From assembly GCA_963803295.1 (NCBI GenBank), contig CAWDMC010000011.1, positions 248,001 to 312,000 of the forward strand: a DNA stretch of 64,000 bases, in the 5' to 3' direction. Source of the DNA: CAWDMC01 sp963803295. GTDB taxonomy: Bacteria > Acidobacteriota > Terriglobia > UBA7540. This document shows, in pieces, positions 8,530 to 15,753 of this stretch. Each line of letters opens with the position of its first letter. The stretch's first letter is position 1. Position numbers and translations under genes: made by a program. Under the pieces are notes generated by a model. That model was not told where the DNA came from. It did not search any database and saw nothing but the letters and a program-made list of their open reading frames with translations.

Positions 8530-10020
8530 TCATGTGTCGATCTGGGCGCGTTGCAGCTTGTCGCTATAATCGATGTAGATTGACTTCCATTCCGAATAGA
8601 AATCGAGGGCCGCTACGGCTGCTTCACGATGGCCATTCCCGGTCTGCTTGACGCCTCCGAAGGGGAGGTGAGTCTCTGCTCCGATGGTTGGAGCATTGAC
8701 ATAAACGATTCCAGTCTCCATATCCCGCATCATCCTGAAGGCGGCGTTCACGTTCCGGGTATACACTGAAGATGATAACCCGTAGACCACGCTGTTGCCG
8801 GCCTCGATGGCTTCATCCAGGCTTCCCACCGGGATCAACGAGACCACCGGACCGAAGATCTCCTCTTGCGCGATCCGCATTCCCGGGTCGCAATCTCCGA
8901 AGATGGTAGGGGCATAGAACCAGCCGTGCCCACAGTCCCCATCCGTCAGCCTCGTGCCGCCCGTGAGTAACTTCGCGCCTTCTTTCCTGCCGATCTCGAC
9001 GTATTTCTCCACCGTCTTCAATTGGCTTTCGTTAATTGCAGGCCCCATCTGTACGGTGGGGTCGAGACCCTTGCCGATCTTCAGCGACTTTACCCGTTCA
9101 GTAAACAGGCGACTGAATTCGCTGTACACTTTCTTGTGAACGATCACCCGGCTGGCCGCAGTACAGCGCTGGCCGGTGGTTCCGAATCCGCCCCAGACGG
9201 CTCCTTCAACGGCGAGGTCGAGATTGGCGTCATCGAGTACGATGATCGCGTTCTTGCCGCCCATTTCCAGACACACGTGCTTGAACGTGGGCGCGCAGCA
9301 TTGGGAGACGAGCCGGCCGACTTCGGTTGATCCCGTAAACGACACCGCGCGAACGCAGCCGTGTTGAACGAGCGGACTGCCGACTTCGGATCCCGTGCCC
9401 GTAACCAGGTTCACCACGCCGCGCGGAATCCCAGCCTGTTCCATAATCTCGATGAGGTTCCAAGTGGAGAGCGGGGTGTCCTGCGCCGGTTTGATCACCA
9501 ACGTGTTCCCGCAGATCAGTGCCGGCATCATCTTCCAGGAGGGTATGGCCATGGGAAAATTCCAGGGCGTGACGAGACCACATACACCGATCGGACTCCT
9601 CACCGTCATACAGAATTTGTCAGGTAGTTCCGAGGGTGTTGTCTGGCCAAACTGGCGGCGGCCTTCACCCGCCATGTAGAAGGTCATGTCGATGGCTTCC
9701 TGCACGTCGCCGCGCGTTTCGTCCAGCACTTTGCCCATCTCGCGGGTCATATCGCGCGCCAGCGCTTCTTTGCGTTCGGCGAGTATCTGCCCGACGCGGT
9801 AGAGGATCTCACCGCGCTTAGGAGCCGGCGCCAGCCGCCAGGTCCTGAAGGCCTCCTGCGCTGCAGCCACGGCGCGATTCACGTCGTCCGCATTGGATTT
9901 CTGGAAGATGCCCACCAGGTCGCGCCAATCCGCGGGGTTGCGGTTCTCGAACGTCTGGCCGCAGGATGAGTCCACCCACTCGCCGTTGATGAAGTTCTTA
10001 TAGATTTTGGGGGAAGTCAT
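8530..10020 (-). CDS. NAD(P)-dependent aldehyde dehydrogenase
   Basis: A 496-residue member of the aldehyde dehydrogenase superfamily, full length. Conserved catalytic parts are present: PWNF with Asn154, FTGSTEVG, the general base Glu252 in LEMGGKN, the nucleophile Cys286 in GQRCTAASR, and EEIFGPV plus the C-terminal PFGG. It oxidises an aldehyde to the acid using NAD(P)+ in the cytoplasm. The specificity cannot be fixed from sequence; NGEWVDSS...RNPAD and the lack of a Cys pair at the active site suggest a non-acylating, semialdehyde-type enzyme. GGAGG eight bases before the ATG at 10020 supports this start over the longer frame at 10035. It appears monocistronic. Confidence 0.9.
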   Translation of the reverse strand: MTSPKIYKNFINGEWVDSSCGQTFENRNPADWRDLVGIFQKSNADDVNRAVAAAQEAFRTWRLAPAPKRGEILYRVGQILAERKEALARDMTREMGKVLDETRGDVQEAIDMTFYMAGEGRRQFGQTTPSELPDKFCMTVRSPIGVCGLVTPWNFPMAIPSWKMMPALICGNTLVIKPAQDTPLSTWNLIEIMEQAGIPRGVVNLVTGTGSEVGSPLVQHGCVRAVSFTGSTEVGRLVSQCCAPTFKHVCLEMGGKNAIIVLDDANLDLAVEGAVWGGFGTTGQRCTAASRVIVHKKVYSEFSRLFTERVKSLKIGKGLDPTVQMGPAINESQLKTVEKYVEIGRKEGAKLLTGGTRLTDGDCGHGWFYAPTIFGDCDPGMRIAQEEIFGPVVSLIPVGSLDEAIEAGNSVVYGLSSSVYTRNVNAAFRMMRDMETGIVYVNAPTIGAETHLPFGGVKQTGNGHREAAVAALDFYSEWKSIYIDYSDKLQRAQIDT

Positions 10021-10049
10021 GGGGAAGTCCTCCACGAGGGGAGTCGCGC

Positions 10050-10077
10050 GACGAAGGTCAAATGACGAAGGTCAAAT
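10050..10077. repeat. 14-bp tandem duplication upstream of the aldehyde dehydrogenase
   Basis: GACGAAGGTCAAAT occurs twice back to back, 30-58 bases upstream of the aldehyde dehydrogenase start. It could be a paired operator or a replication-slippage duplication. The core GGTCAAA also occurs in spacers at 1082-1088 and, as AAAGGTCA, at 3423-3430. Confidence 0.5.
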
Positions 10078-10148
10078 ATAGCACACGGCTTCGCTACGGT
10101 CGGGTCGCCCAACGGCTGGAAGAAATAAGATGGGCGCCTCTCCAATTA

Positions 10149-10352
10149 CATTACAAATCACAGTGACGCTCAACTCTCCCAAGGAGCAGAATCGCTAAGT
10201 TATGGAAAAACATGATAGTTGAAAATCGGGCTCCTCGCCATTTTGCCCAGACCAGAGGTCTGGTATTTCACTGTAACGGCGCTGTCCTCAGCGCCGAAAA
10301 CGGCGGTGGGGACACCGGCGCTACAGTAAGGCCGTCACTACGATTTGTAATG
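10149..10352. mobile_element. MITE-like element, copy 1 (204 bp, no coding capacity)
   Basis: The element is bounded by 20-bp terminal inverted repeats: left 10149-10168 CATTACAAATCACAGTGACG and right 10333-10352, whose reverse complement matches at 18 of 20 positions. The right half (about 10268-10340) contains internal GC-rich palindromes around GCGCTGTCCTCAGCGC and GGTGGGGACACCGG. The same right half with the same kind of ends occurs in inverted orientation at 47715-47816. There is no open frame of note inside, so it would need a transposase from elsewhere. I see no clear target-site duplication. Confidence 0.7.
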
Positions 10353-10382
10353 CTCAATAGCTTGACATTAGCCTAATTTGAT

Positions 10383-10412
10383 TTGACAAGGGCCCCTCTG
10401 CTGGCTTATGCT
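10383..10412 (+). promoter_or_regulatory. sigma70-type promoter of the riboswitch-sufS operon
   Basis: TTGACA (10383-10388), an 18-base spacer, then TATGCT (10407-10412). Transcription would begin near 10420, about 30 bases before the riboswitch P1 stem. A perfect -35, a good -10 and the position ahead of a leader RNA make this the most convincing promoter in the window. Confidence 0.68.
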
Positions 10413-10450
10413 CTCTTTGACAATTGAATACCGGATTCAGAAACACTGAA

Positions 10451-10557
10451 TCTCATCGAGAGTGGCTGAGGGACGGGCCCTATGACGCCACGACAACCGG
10501 CTCGATCTTAATCGAGCGCCCGGTGTCAATTCCCACCCGTTTTTGGGGGAGATGAGA
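10451..10557 (+). promoter_or_regulatory. SAM-I (S-box) riboswitch
   Basis: The P1 strands TCTCATC (10451-10457) and GATGAGA (10551-10557) pair perfectly. Between them are the S-box core elements: GAGAGTGGCTGAGGGA, then GGGCCCTATGACGCC, then ACAACCGG, a P3 hairpin CTCGAT-CTTA-ATCGAG, and CCGGTGTCAATTCCCACC, which corresponds to the GGTGCTAATTCC block of the consensus. A further hairpin CCCACC-CGTTTT-TGGGGG forms P4. The aptamer senses S-adenosylmethionine and, with the terminator at 10584-10614, should switch off sufS when SAM is plentiful. Confidence 0.93.
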
Positions 10558-10583
10558 AGCGGACCGCGAGTTTAGCCAGCGTC

Positions 10584-10614
10584 AGCCTCTTTCCCTGCGG
10601 GAAGAGGCTTTTTT
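10584..10614 (+). terminator. intrinsic terminator of the SAM riboswitch expression platform
   Basis: Stem AGCCTCTTTCCC (10584-10595) with GGGAAGAGGCT (10599-10609), one bulged T, a TGC loop, then TTTTTT (10609-10614). It begins 26 bases after the riboswitch P1 strand and ends 80 bases before the sufS start, as expected for transcription attenuation. Confidence 0.85.
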
Positions 10615-10693
10615 GTTGCTTACAGCCTCTTCTCCAGCAAAGCCTCCCCTTGCGGTGTTTGGTGCAGTAAAAGAAAGTCGAGAGGGAGGCGTT

Positions 10694-11962
10694 GTGAGCG
10701 CTAAAGCGGAGTGTTTGGATGTTGGCTTTGACGAAGCGGTAGACGCATTTGACGTTCATAGAATAAGAAGGGATTTCCCCATCCTGAAGCGGCGCGTCTA
10801 CGGCAAGCCCCTGATCTATCTTGACAACGCCGCCACCAGCCAGAAACCTCAAGCCGTGATTGACGCCATCCAGCGCTTCTATACCGAGGAGTGCGCGAAT
10901 ATCCACCGCGGAGTGCACTTCCTGAGCGGGTGCGCAACCGAGGCCTACGAAGACGCGCGCTCGAAAGTGCGGCGTTTTATCCATGCGGCAAGTGCGAAGG
11001 AGATCGTCTTCGTGCGCGGCGCCACTGAGGGCATCAACCTCGTAGCGCAAACCTATGGGAAAGCGTGCCTCGAACCCGGCGACGAAATCGTCATCTCCGC
11101 CATGGAACATCACTCCAACATTGTTCCCTGGCAGTCCCTTTGTCGCGAGAAGCAAGCCCGGCTGCGGGTGGCGCCGATCAACGATCGTGGGGAACTGCTG
11201 CTTGAGGAATTGACAGGGCTGCTCAATCCGAGGGTGAAGCTCGTTGCGGTTGCCCATGTCTCAAATGCTTTGGGAACGGTCAATCCGGTCGAGCAGATTG
11301 TCAAGCTGGCTCACCACCAGAAAATTCCGGTGCTGATCGATGGAGCGCAATCCGCCCCTCATTTGAAGGTGGACGTCCAGCAGCTTGATTGTGACTTCTA
11401 CACCTTTTCGGGCCACAAGCTGTATGGACCTAGCGGGATCGGCGTGCTCTATGCGAAGAGCGCGTCGCTCGAGAAGATGCCTCCCTATCAGGGGGGCGGG
11501 GACATGATCCGATCCGTTGATTTCGAAGACACCACGTACAACTCGATCCCTTACAAGTTTGAAGCGGGAACTCCCAACATTGCCGGGGCCTTGGGATTGG
11601 GCGCGGCCATCGACTATCTTGAGCGGACGGGAGTGGAGAACACGTCCGCCTACGAACGGGATTTACTCTCGTACGCAACCGCGGAGCTCGGGGCAATTCC
11701 CGGCTTGCGGATCATCGGTACGGCGAGCGAGAAGGCGAGCGTCATCTCGTTCACGGTTGACGGGGTGGACTGCCATGATCTGGGAATGGCATTGGACCAG
11801 GAGGGTATCGCCGTCCGCACCGGTTACCACTGCGCCCAGCCGGTGATGAAGCGGTTCAACGTGGATGGGACGGTTCGGGCATCCCTGGCGTTCTACAACA
11901 CCAAGGAAGAAGTCAGGCTGCTTACTCAGGCGATCCGAAATATCAAAGAAGTTCTCGCCTAA
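10694..11962 (+). CDS. sufS: cysteine desulfurase, SufS/CsdA class
   Basis: PLP enzyme that removes sulfur from cysteine as a protein persulfide. About 422 residues with all landmarks: LDNAATSQKP near the N-terminus, HHSNIVPWQ, DGAQSAPHL, the PLP Schiff-base lysine K242 in SGHKLYGPSG, RTGYHCAQPV with persulfide Cys C380, and no long IscS-type loop, so it is class II (SufS). I start at GTG 10694, four bases after GGGAGG; a frame extension upstream would begin within the terminator. There are no sufBCD genes beside it. Control by a SAM riboswitch ties it to methionine/SAM sulfur supply rather than general Fe-S assembly (inference). Confidence 0.9.
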   Translation: MSAKAECLDVGFDEAVDAFDVHRIRRDFPILKRRVYGKPLIYLDNAATSQKPQAVIDAIQRFYTEECANIHRGVHFLSGCATEAYEDARSKVRRFIHAASAKEIVFVRGATEGINLVAQTYGKACLEPGDEIVISAMEHHSNIVPWQSLCREKQARLRVAPINDRGELLLEELTGLLNPRVKLVAVAHVSNALGTVNPVEQIVKLAHHQKIPVLIDGAQSAPHLKVDVQQLDCDFYTFSGHKLYGPSGIGVLYAKSASLEKMPPYQGGGDMIRSVDFEDTTYNSIPYKFEAGTPNIAGALGLGAAIDYLERTGVENTSAYERDLLSYATAELGAIPGLRIIGTASEKASVISFTVDGVDCHDLGMALDQEGIAVRTGYHCAQPVMKRFNVDGTVRASLAFYNTKEEVRLLTQAIRNIKEVLA

Positions 11963-11996
11963 GGTGTGGAGGCCTAGGGTTTTGGAGGATAGCGTG

Positions 11997-12263
11997 ATGG
12001 AACTGGAAGATAAGCTGGCCTGTCAAAGCCTCTGCGGACAGGACGCCATGCAGATTGTCAATCGCGATTCGAGAGGGCTGGATTTGGCCGCACTCAAGAC
12101 CCGGCTCGAACCGTGCATTGAGGTGCGAGGAAATTCCTCCCTGCTGCGATGCGTGATCGACTCCTGCGAATTCACCGTATTTTCAAATGGCCGCGCTATC
12201 GTAAAAGGTACCGATGATCCTGTCGTTGCCCGCCGGATTTACGCCGCTTACATAGATGCCTAG
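11997..12263 (+). CDS. stand-alone C-terminal domain of ThiF/MoeB/HesA-type E1 proteins
   Basis: An 88-residue protein resembling the last ~80 residues of bacterial E1-like adenylyltransferases (ThiF/MoeB/HesA relatives): SLCGQDAMQI, then LDLAALKTRLEP, LLRC, and the tail GRAIVKGTDDPVVARRIYAA. The ATP-binding adenylyltransferase domain is absent, so it cannot activate a sulfur-carrier protein itself. TTGGAGGATAGC precedes the ATG at 11997 (or the GTG at 11994). It follows sufS by 34 bases and should share its SAM-riboswitch control. With Cys residues at about 9 and 13, it could be a persulfide acceptor or docking partner for SufS; this is inference. Confidence 0.72.
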   Translation: MELEDKLACQSLCGQDAMQIVNRDSRGLDLAALKTRLEPCIEVRGNSSLLRCVIDSCEFTVFSNGRAIVKGTDDPVVARRIYAAYIDA

Positions 12264-12519
12264 CCAGGATCTCACCCGAAGGACAACCCCGCCCAATTAA
12301 GCCCACGCCGTTAACTTCGATCGCTCCGGCCACGACACGGGATTCGTTTCGACCCCGCTTATCGGACCGCTCGCCTGACCGGAGCAGCGTTCATCACGGC
12401 GGCCTGCGCCATCGTGCCTTCATTCCCTGCTGTCCACACTGAGATCGACACCCGCTGAGATCGAATGAGCGAGGGCTGCTTTATGGGTATATACTGAGCG
12501 GCTTCGCAGGAGGACGACC

Positions 12520-13674
12520 ATGCTAAGGCTTGGCGGATTTTTCCAGGGACTCGTGTTCCGGTGGATCATGCCTATTCTTTCCGCGGTTGCGATCCCTGCA
12601 TTCTCGCAGGAGCAATCTCACCCAGTCGCCTCGCCGGAGGTTAGCCCCGATCGTCACGTTATTTTCCGCATTCGCGATCCGAACGCGAAGCAAGTCAGGC
12701 TATCACTTGAAGGTGTGAAAGACCCTCAGGCGATGATGAAGGACGAAGAAGGCGTGTGGAGCCTTACCGTCGGTCCGCTCGAACCCGATCTTTACGGATA
12801 CTCCTTTGAAGCCGACGGCGTCAGCCTGATCGACCCTTCGAATTCCCTCATGAAACCGAACCTGCTGCATCCCCAGAGCGTGGTGCATGTACCGGGTCCG
12901 CCGTCGCTTCCCTGGGAACTCAGCGACGTGCCTCACGGCGTAGTCCATCACCACTTTTACCGGTCGCAAGTCGTGGGCGACGATCGTGACTTTTTCGTCT
13001 ACACGCCGCCCGGCTACGATCCGAAGGCAAGGCATCCCTATCCGGTACTCTATCTTCTTCACGGGTATAGTGACGATGCGAGTGGTTGGACCGCGGTCGG
13101 ACACGCCAATACGATTCTTGATAATTTGATTGCCCAAGGTAGGGCCAAGCCGATGCTCGTCGTCATGCCGCTGGGTTATGGCGCGCTGGAAATCCTCTCA
13201 CCGAACGGCCCTGCCTTTAGAGATGAGGGCCTTCGCCAGCGCAACTTCGACAAATTTCGCGAGGCCCTGATCCAGGAGGTAATACCAGCCGTCGAGAGTA
13301 CCTACCGCGTGACGAAGGACCGCGAACAACGTGCAATCGCCGGGCTTTCGATGGGCGGGGCCGAGTCGCTTCTGACCGGCCTTAACTCTGTGGATCGCTT
13401 TGCCTGGGTGGGCTCGTTCAGCGCAGGCGGTCTGGGCGACAATCTCGACCGGCAGTTTCCGGCTCTCGACTCTAAGATCGGCACCCAGTTGCGGCTGCTT
13501 TGGATCGCTTGCGGGACCGACGATTTCCTCGTCGAGCCAAACCGCAAGTTCCGCGACTGGCTTACCTCAAAGGGCATCCAGCACACAGACATTGACACAT
13601 CCGGTGCGCATACCTGGATGGTGTGGCGGAGAAATCTTGCCACCTTTGTCCCTCTTCTCTTCCAGCCGAAATGA
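12520..13674 (+). CDS. exported esterase with N-terminal immunoglobulin-like (CBM48/E-set) domain
   Basis: A 384-residue secreted alpha/beta-hydrolase of the esterase D/feruloyl esterase family. A signal peptide ends near AFSQEQ (about residue 30), an E-set domain covers about 40-120 (VIFRIRDPNAKQVRLSLEG), then the hydrolase: YLLHGYSDD, nucleophile Ser in GLSMGGAES, Asp in CGTDDFLVE and the final His in SGAHTWMVW. CAGGAGG precedes the ATG at 12520. Such enzymes remove phenolic or acetyl esters from plant polysaccharides, which fits the hydrolases that follow. It is probably the first gene of a carbohydrate-use operon reaching 21536. Confidence 0.86.
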   Translation: MLRLGGFFQGLVFRWIMPILSAVAIPAFSQEQSHPVASPEVSPDRHVIFRIRDPNAKQVRLSLEGVKDPQAMMKDEEGVWSLTVGPLEPDLYGYSFEADGVSLIDPSNSLMKPNLLHPQSVVHVPGPPSLPWELSDVPHGVVHHHFYRSQVVGDDRDFFVYTPPGYDPKARHPYPVLYLLHGYSDDASGWTAVGHANTILDNLIAQGRAKPMLVVMPLGYGALEILSPNGPAFRDEGLRQRNFDKFREALIQEVIPAVESTYRVTKDREQRAIAGLSMGGAESLLTGLNSVDRFAWVGSFSAGGLGDNLDRQFPALDSKIGTQLRLLWIACGTDDFLVEPNRKFRDWLTSKGIQHTDIDTSGAHTWMVWRRNLATFVPLLFQPK

Positions 13675-13711
13675 ATCTGTCCGTCGAGGATCGGAGTTTC
13701 GAGGAGGGCCC

Positions 13712-15707
13712 ATGAAGAAAGACGAAGCTTCAGGCAAATCCGGCGTGAGTCGCCGGGATTTTCTCAGGAACGCGGGCGCCAGCCTGGTGGCTGCTGAGCT
13801 TGCGGATGCTCCGCCGGCGAACTCGAAATCGGCGCCAGGCACGGCCGCCGTGCACTTCACCCCCCAAAGCGGATTGGCTCAAATCTCTCCTAACCTCTAC
13901 GTGCTGCGCGATACCTGCAACGTGTACGTGCTGAAGGATGGCAGCCGAGCCCTGCTGATCGATTTCGGATCGGGACACGTCCTAAGTCTTCTGGGGCAGA
14001 TCGGCATCACCCGGGTCGACGGCATCCTGCACACTCATCATCATCGCGACCAGTGCCAAGGCGACGCACGTGCCGTTGTCGAACGAATACCTATAACAGT
14101 TCCAGAACACGAGCGGCATCTTTTCGAAAACGCCGAGAACTTCTGGCGAAATCGCCGCGTGTTTCACCAGTACACCGTTCGGAACGATTTCTTCACGGTA
14201 ACCCAAAACGTTCCTGTCGCCGCCGTCCTGCGGGATTACGACACCTACCGTTGGGGGCCCTTCGAACTACTCGTTTATCCCACACCCGGTCACACGTTGG
14301 GATCGGTAAGCCTCATCGGATCCGTTGACGGGAAGAAGACTGCCTTCACCGGCGACCTCGTTCATTCTCCAGGCAAGGTCGTTAATCTCTATGAGCTTCA
14401 GTATCAATATGCGAGTACAGACGGAGTCGATTACGCGATTTTCGCCTTGACCCGCATTCGTGAGCAGGGTCTCGAGTTGGTGTGTCCTTCGCACGGCGAG
14501 CCCTTTGCCCAGCCGGAGAAAGGGGATCAGCGATCTGATCGGCAAGCTCAGGGGTTGGTACAGTGCTTATTCGCCGGACGCGTCGCTCACAGTCGACAAC
14601 AAGCCTTACGCGGTTACTCCCCACTTGATCGCTTCCTATCAGACTACGGCGAGCTCCTACGCCCTGATCAGCGACAGCGGGAAGGCGCTCTTCGTCGACT
14701 ATGGATCGGCGAGCTGGAATTTCTTCGAAACCTACATGAACGCCGCCCCGGTTCGAGATCGAATGGGTTTCGTCGAACATACGGTTCCGGAGCTCAAGGC
14801 GCGCTTCGGGCTCAAGTCTGTGGATGTTGCCATGCCGAGTCACATGCACGACGATCACCTGAATGGCTTCCCACATCTGGTCAGGCATCATGGAGCCAAG
14901 GTCTGGTGCTACGAAAACATGGTGGACGTTCTCGAGCACCCTCGCGGTTACAACCTGGGATGTATTTTGGCCGAGCCTATCAAAATCGACAGATCCTTTC
15001 GCAACGGCGACAGGTTCAAGTGGGAGGAGTTTGAATTTGAAGTCTTTCACTCACCGGGCCACACGGAATATCAGATGGCCCTCTTCAGTACTATCGACGG
15101 CGCCCGGGTGGCTTTCACCGGGGACGCTTTCTTTCCCGGCGGCAGCGCGAACGGTCTCCTTCGCCACAATCTCATCTTTCGAAATTGGGTGGAAAACGAT
15201 AGCCACCTGAAATCCATCCGAACGATTCTCGACCACGAACCCAACGTCGTCGCTCCCGGCCACGGCAAGCCGTTCATCAGCAATAAGACGGATCTGGAAA
15301 ACCTGAAGGCGCGCCTCGAGGAGCAGCAGAAGTATTTCTTTGACGTCATCGCCGATCCCGATTGCGACTTCGGCCTGAATCCAAGTTGGGTCAGGTTCTA
15401 TCCTTATCAGGCCCTGGCAAAGGCAGGATCGACAGTAGATCTGGAACTCCGAGTGCATAACTATCGCTCGGCTCCGATGCACCTTGAGGGCGTTCTGGTT
15501 CTACCGGCTGGGTGGAAAGCTTCGCCCGAAGTCGTGGAATTGACCGTTTCACCCAAGGCCGATGCCTCCGGCGGGTTTTCTGTGAGCATTCCGGAGAACT
15601 GGGACCGGGGGAGGCCGCGGGTGGCGCTGGCGGCGGACATCCGATCAGATGGGCAGTACCTGGGCCAGATCGCCGAAGGTGTCGTTGACGTGCAGTTCAG
15701 CAGTTGA
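13712..15707 (+). CDS. tandem metallo-beta-lactamase-fold protein, Tat-exported, with a frameshift near 14522
   Basis: The first frame (13712 to about 14525) has a Tat signal (SRRDFLRNAGASL) and one MBL domain with THHHRDQ, PTPGHTLG, TGD and PSHGEP. The second frame (about 14522-15707) carries on with a second MBL domain: PSHMHDDHLNG, HSPGHTEYQ, TGDAFFPGG, APGHGKPF, then a beta-sandwich-like C-terminus. The frames join at AGAAAGGGGATC (GGGG at 14522-14525): removing one G gives an uninterrupted product of about 664 residues. GAGGAGGG before the ATG at 13712 fixes the start. It is likely a hydrolase of unknown substrate; the frameshift may be a sequencing error. Confidence 0.75.
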
Positions 15708-15753
15708 TGCGAGAGAAACACGGTCTTGAGGAACAGGCGCAGGGGGCGAATCG

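Noticed and set aside
11865..11996. Longer start for the E1-tail protein, overlapping sufS
   Set aside because: The extra 44 residues are a shifted reading of the sufS 3' end; GGAGG before 11997 supports the short form.
14522..14525. Programmed +1 frameshift in the tandem MBL gene
   Set aside because: No stimulatory structure or conserved slip site can be shown, and several similar extra bases elsewhere point to sequence error.
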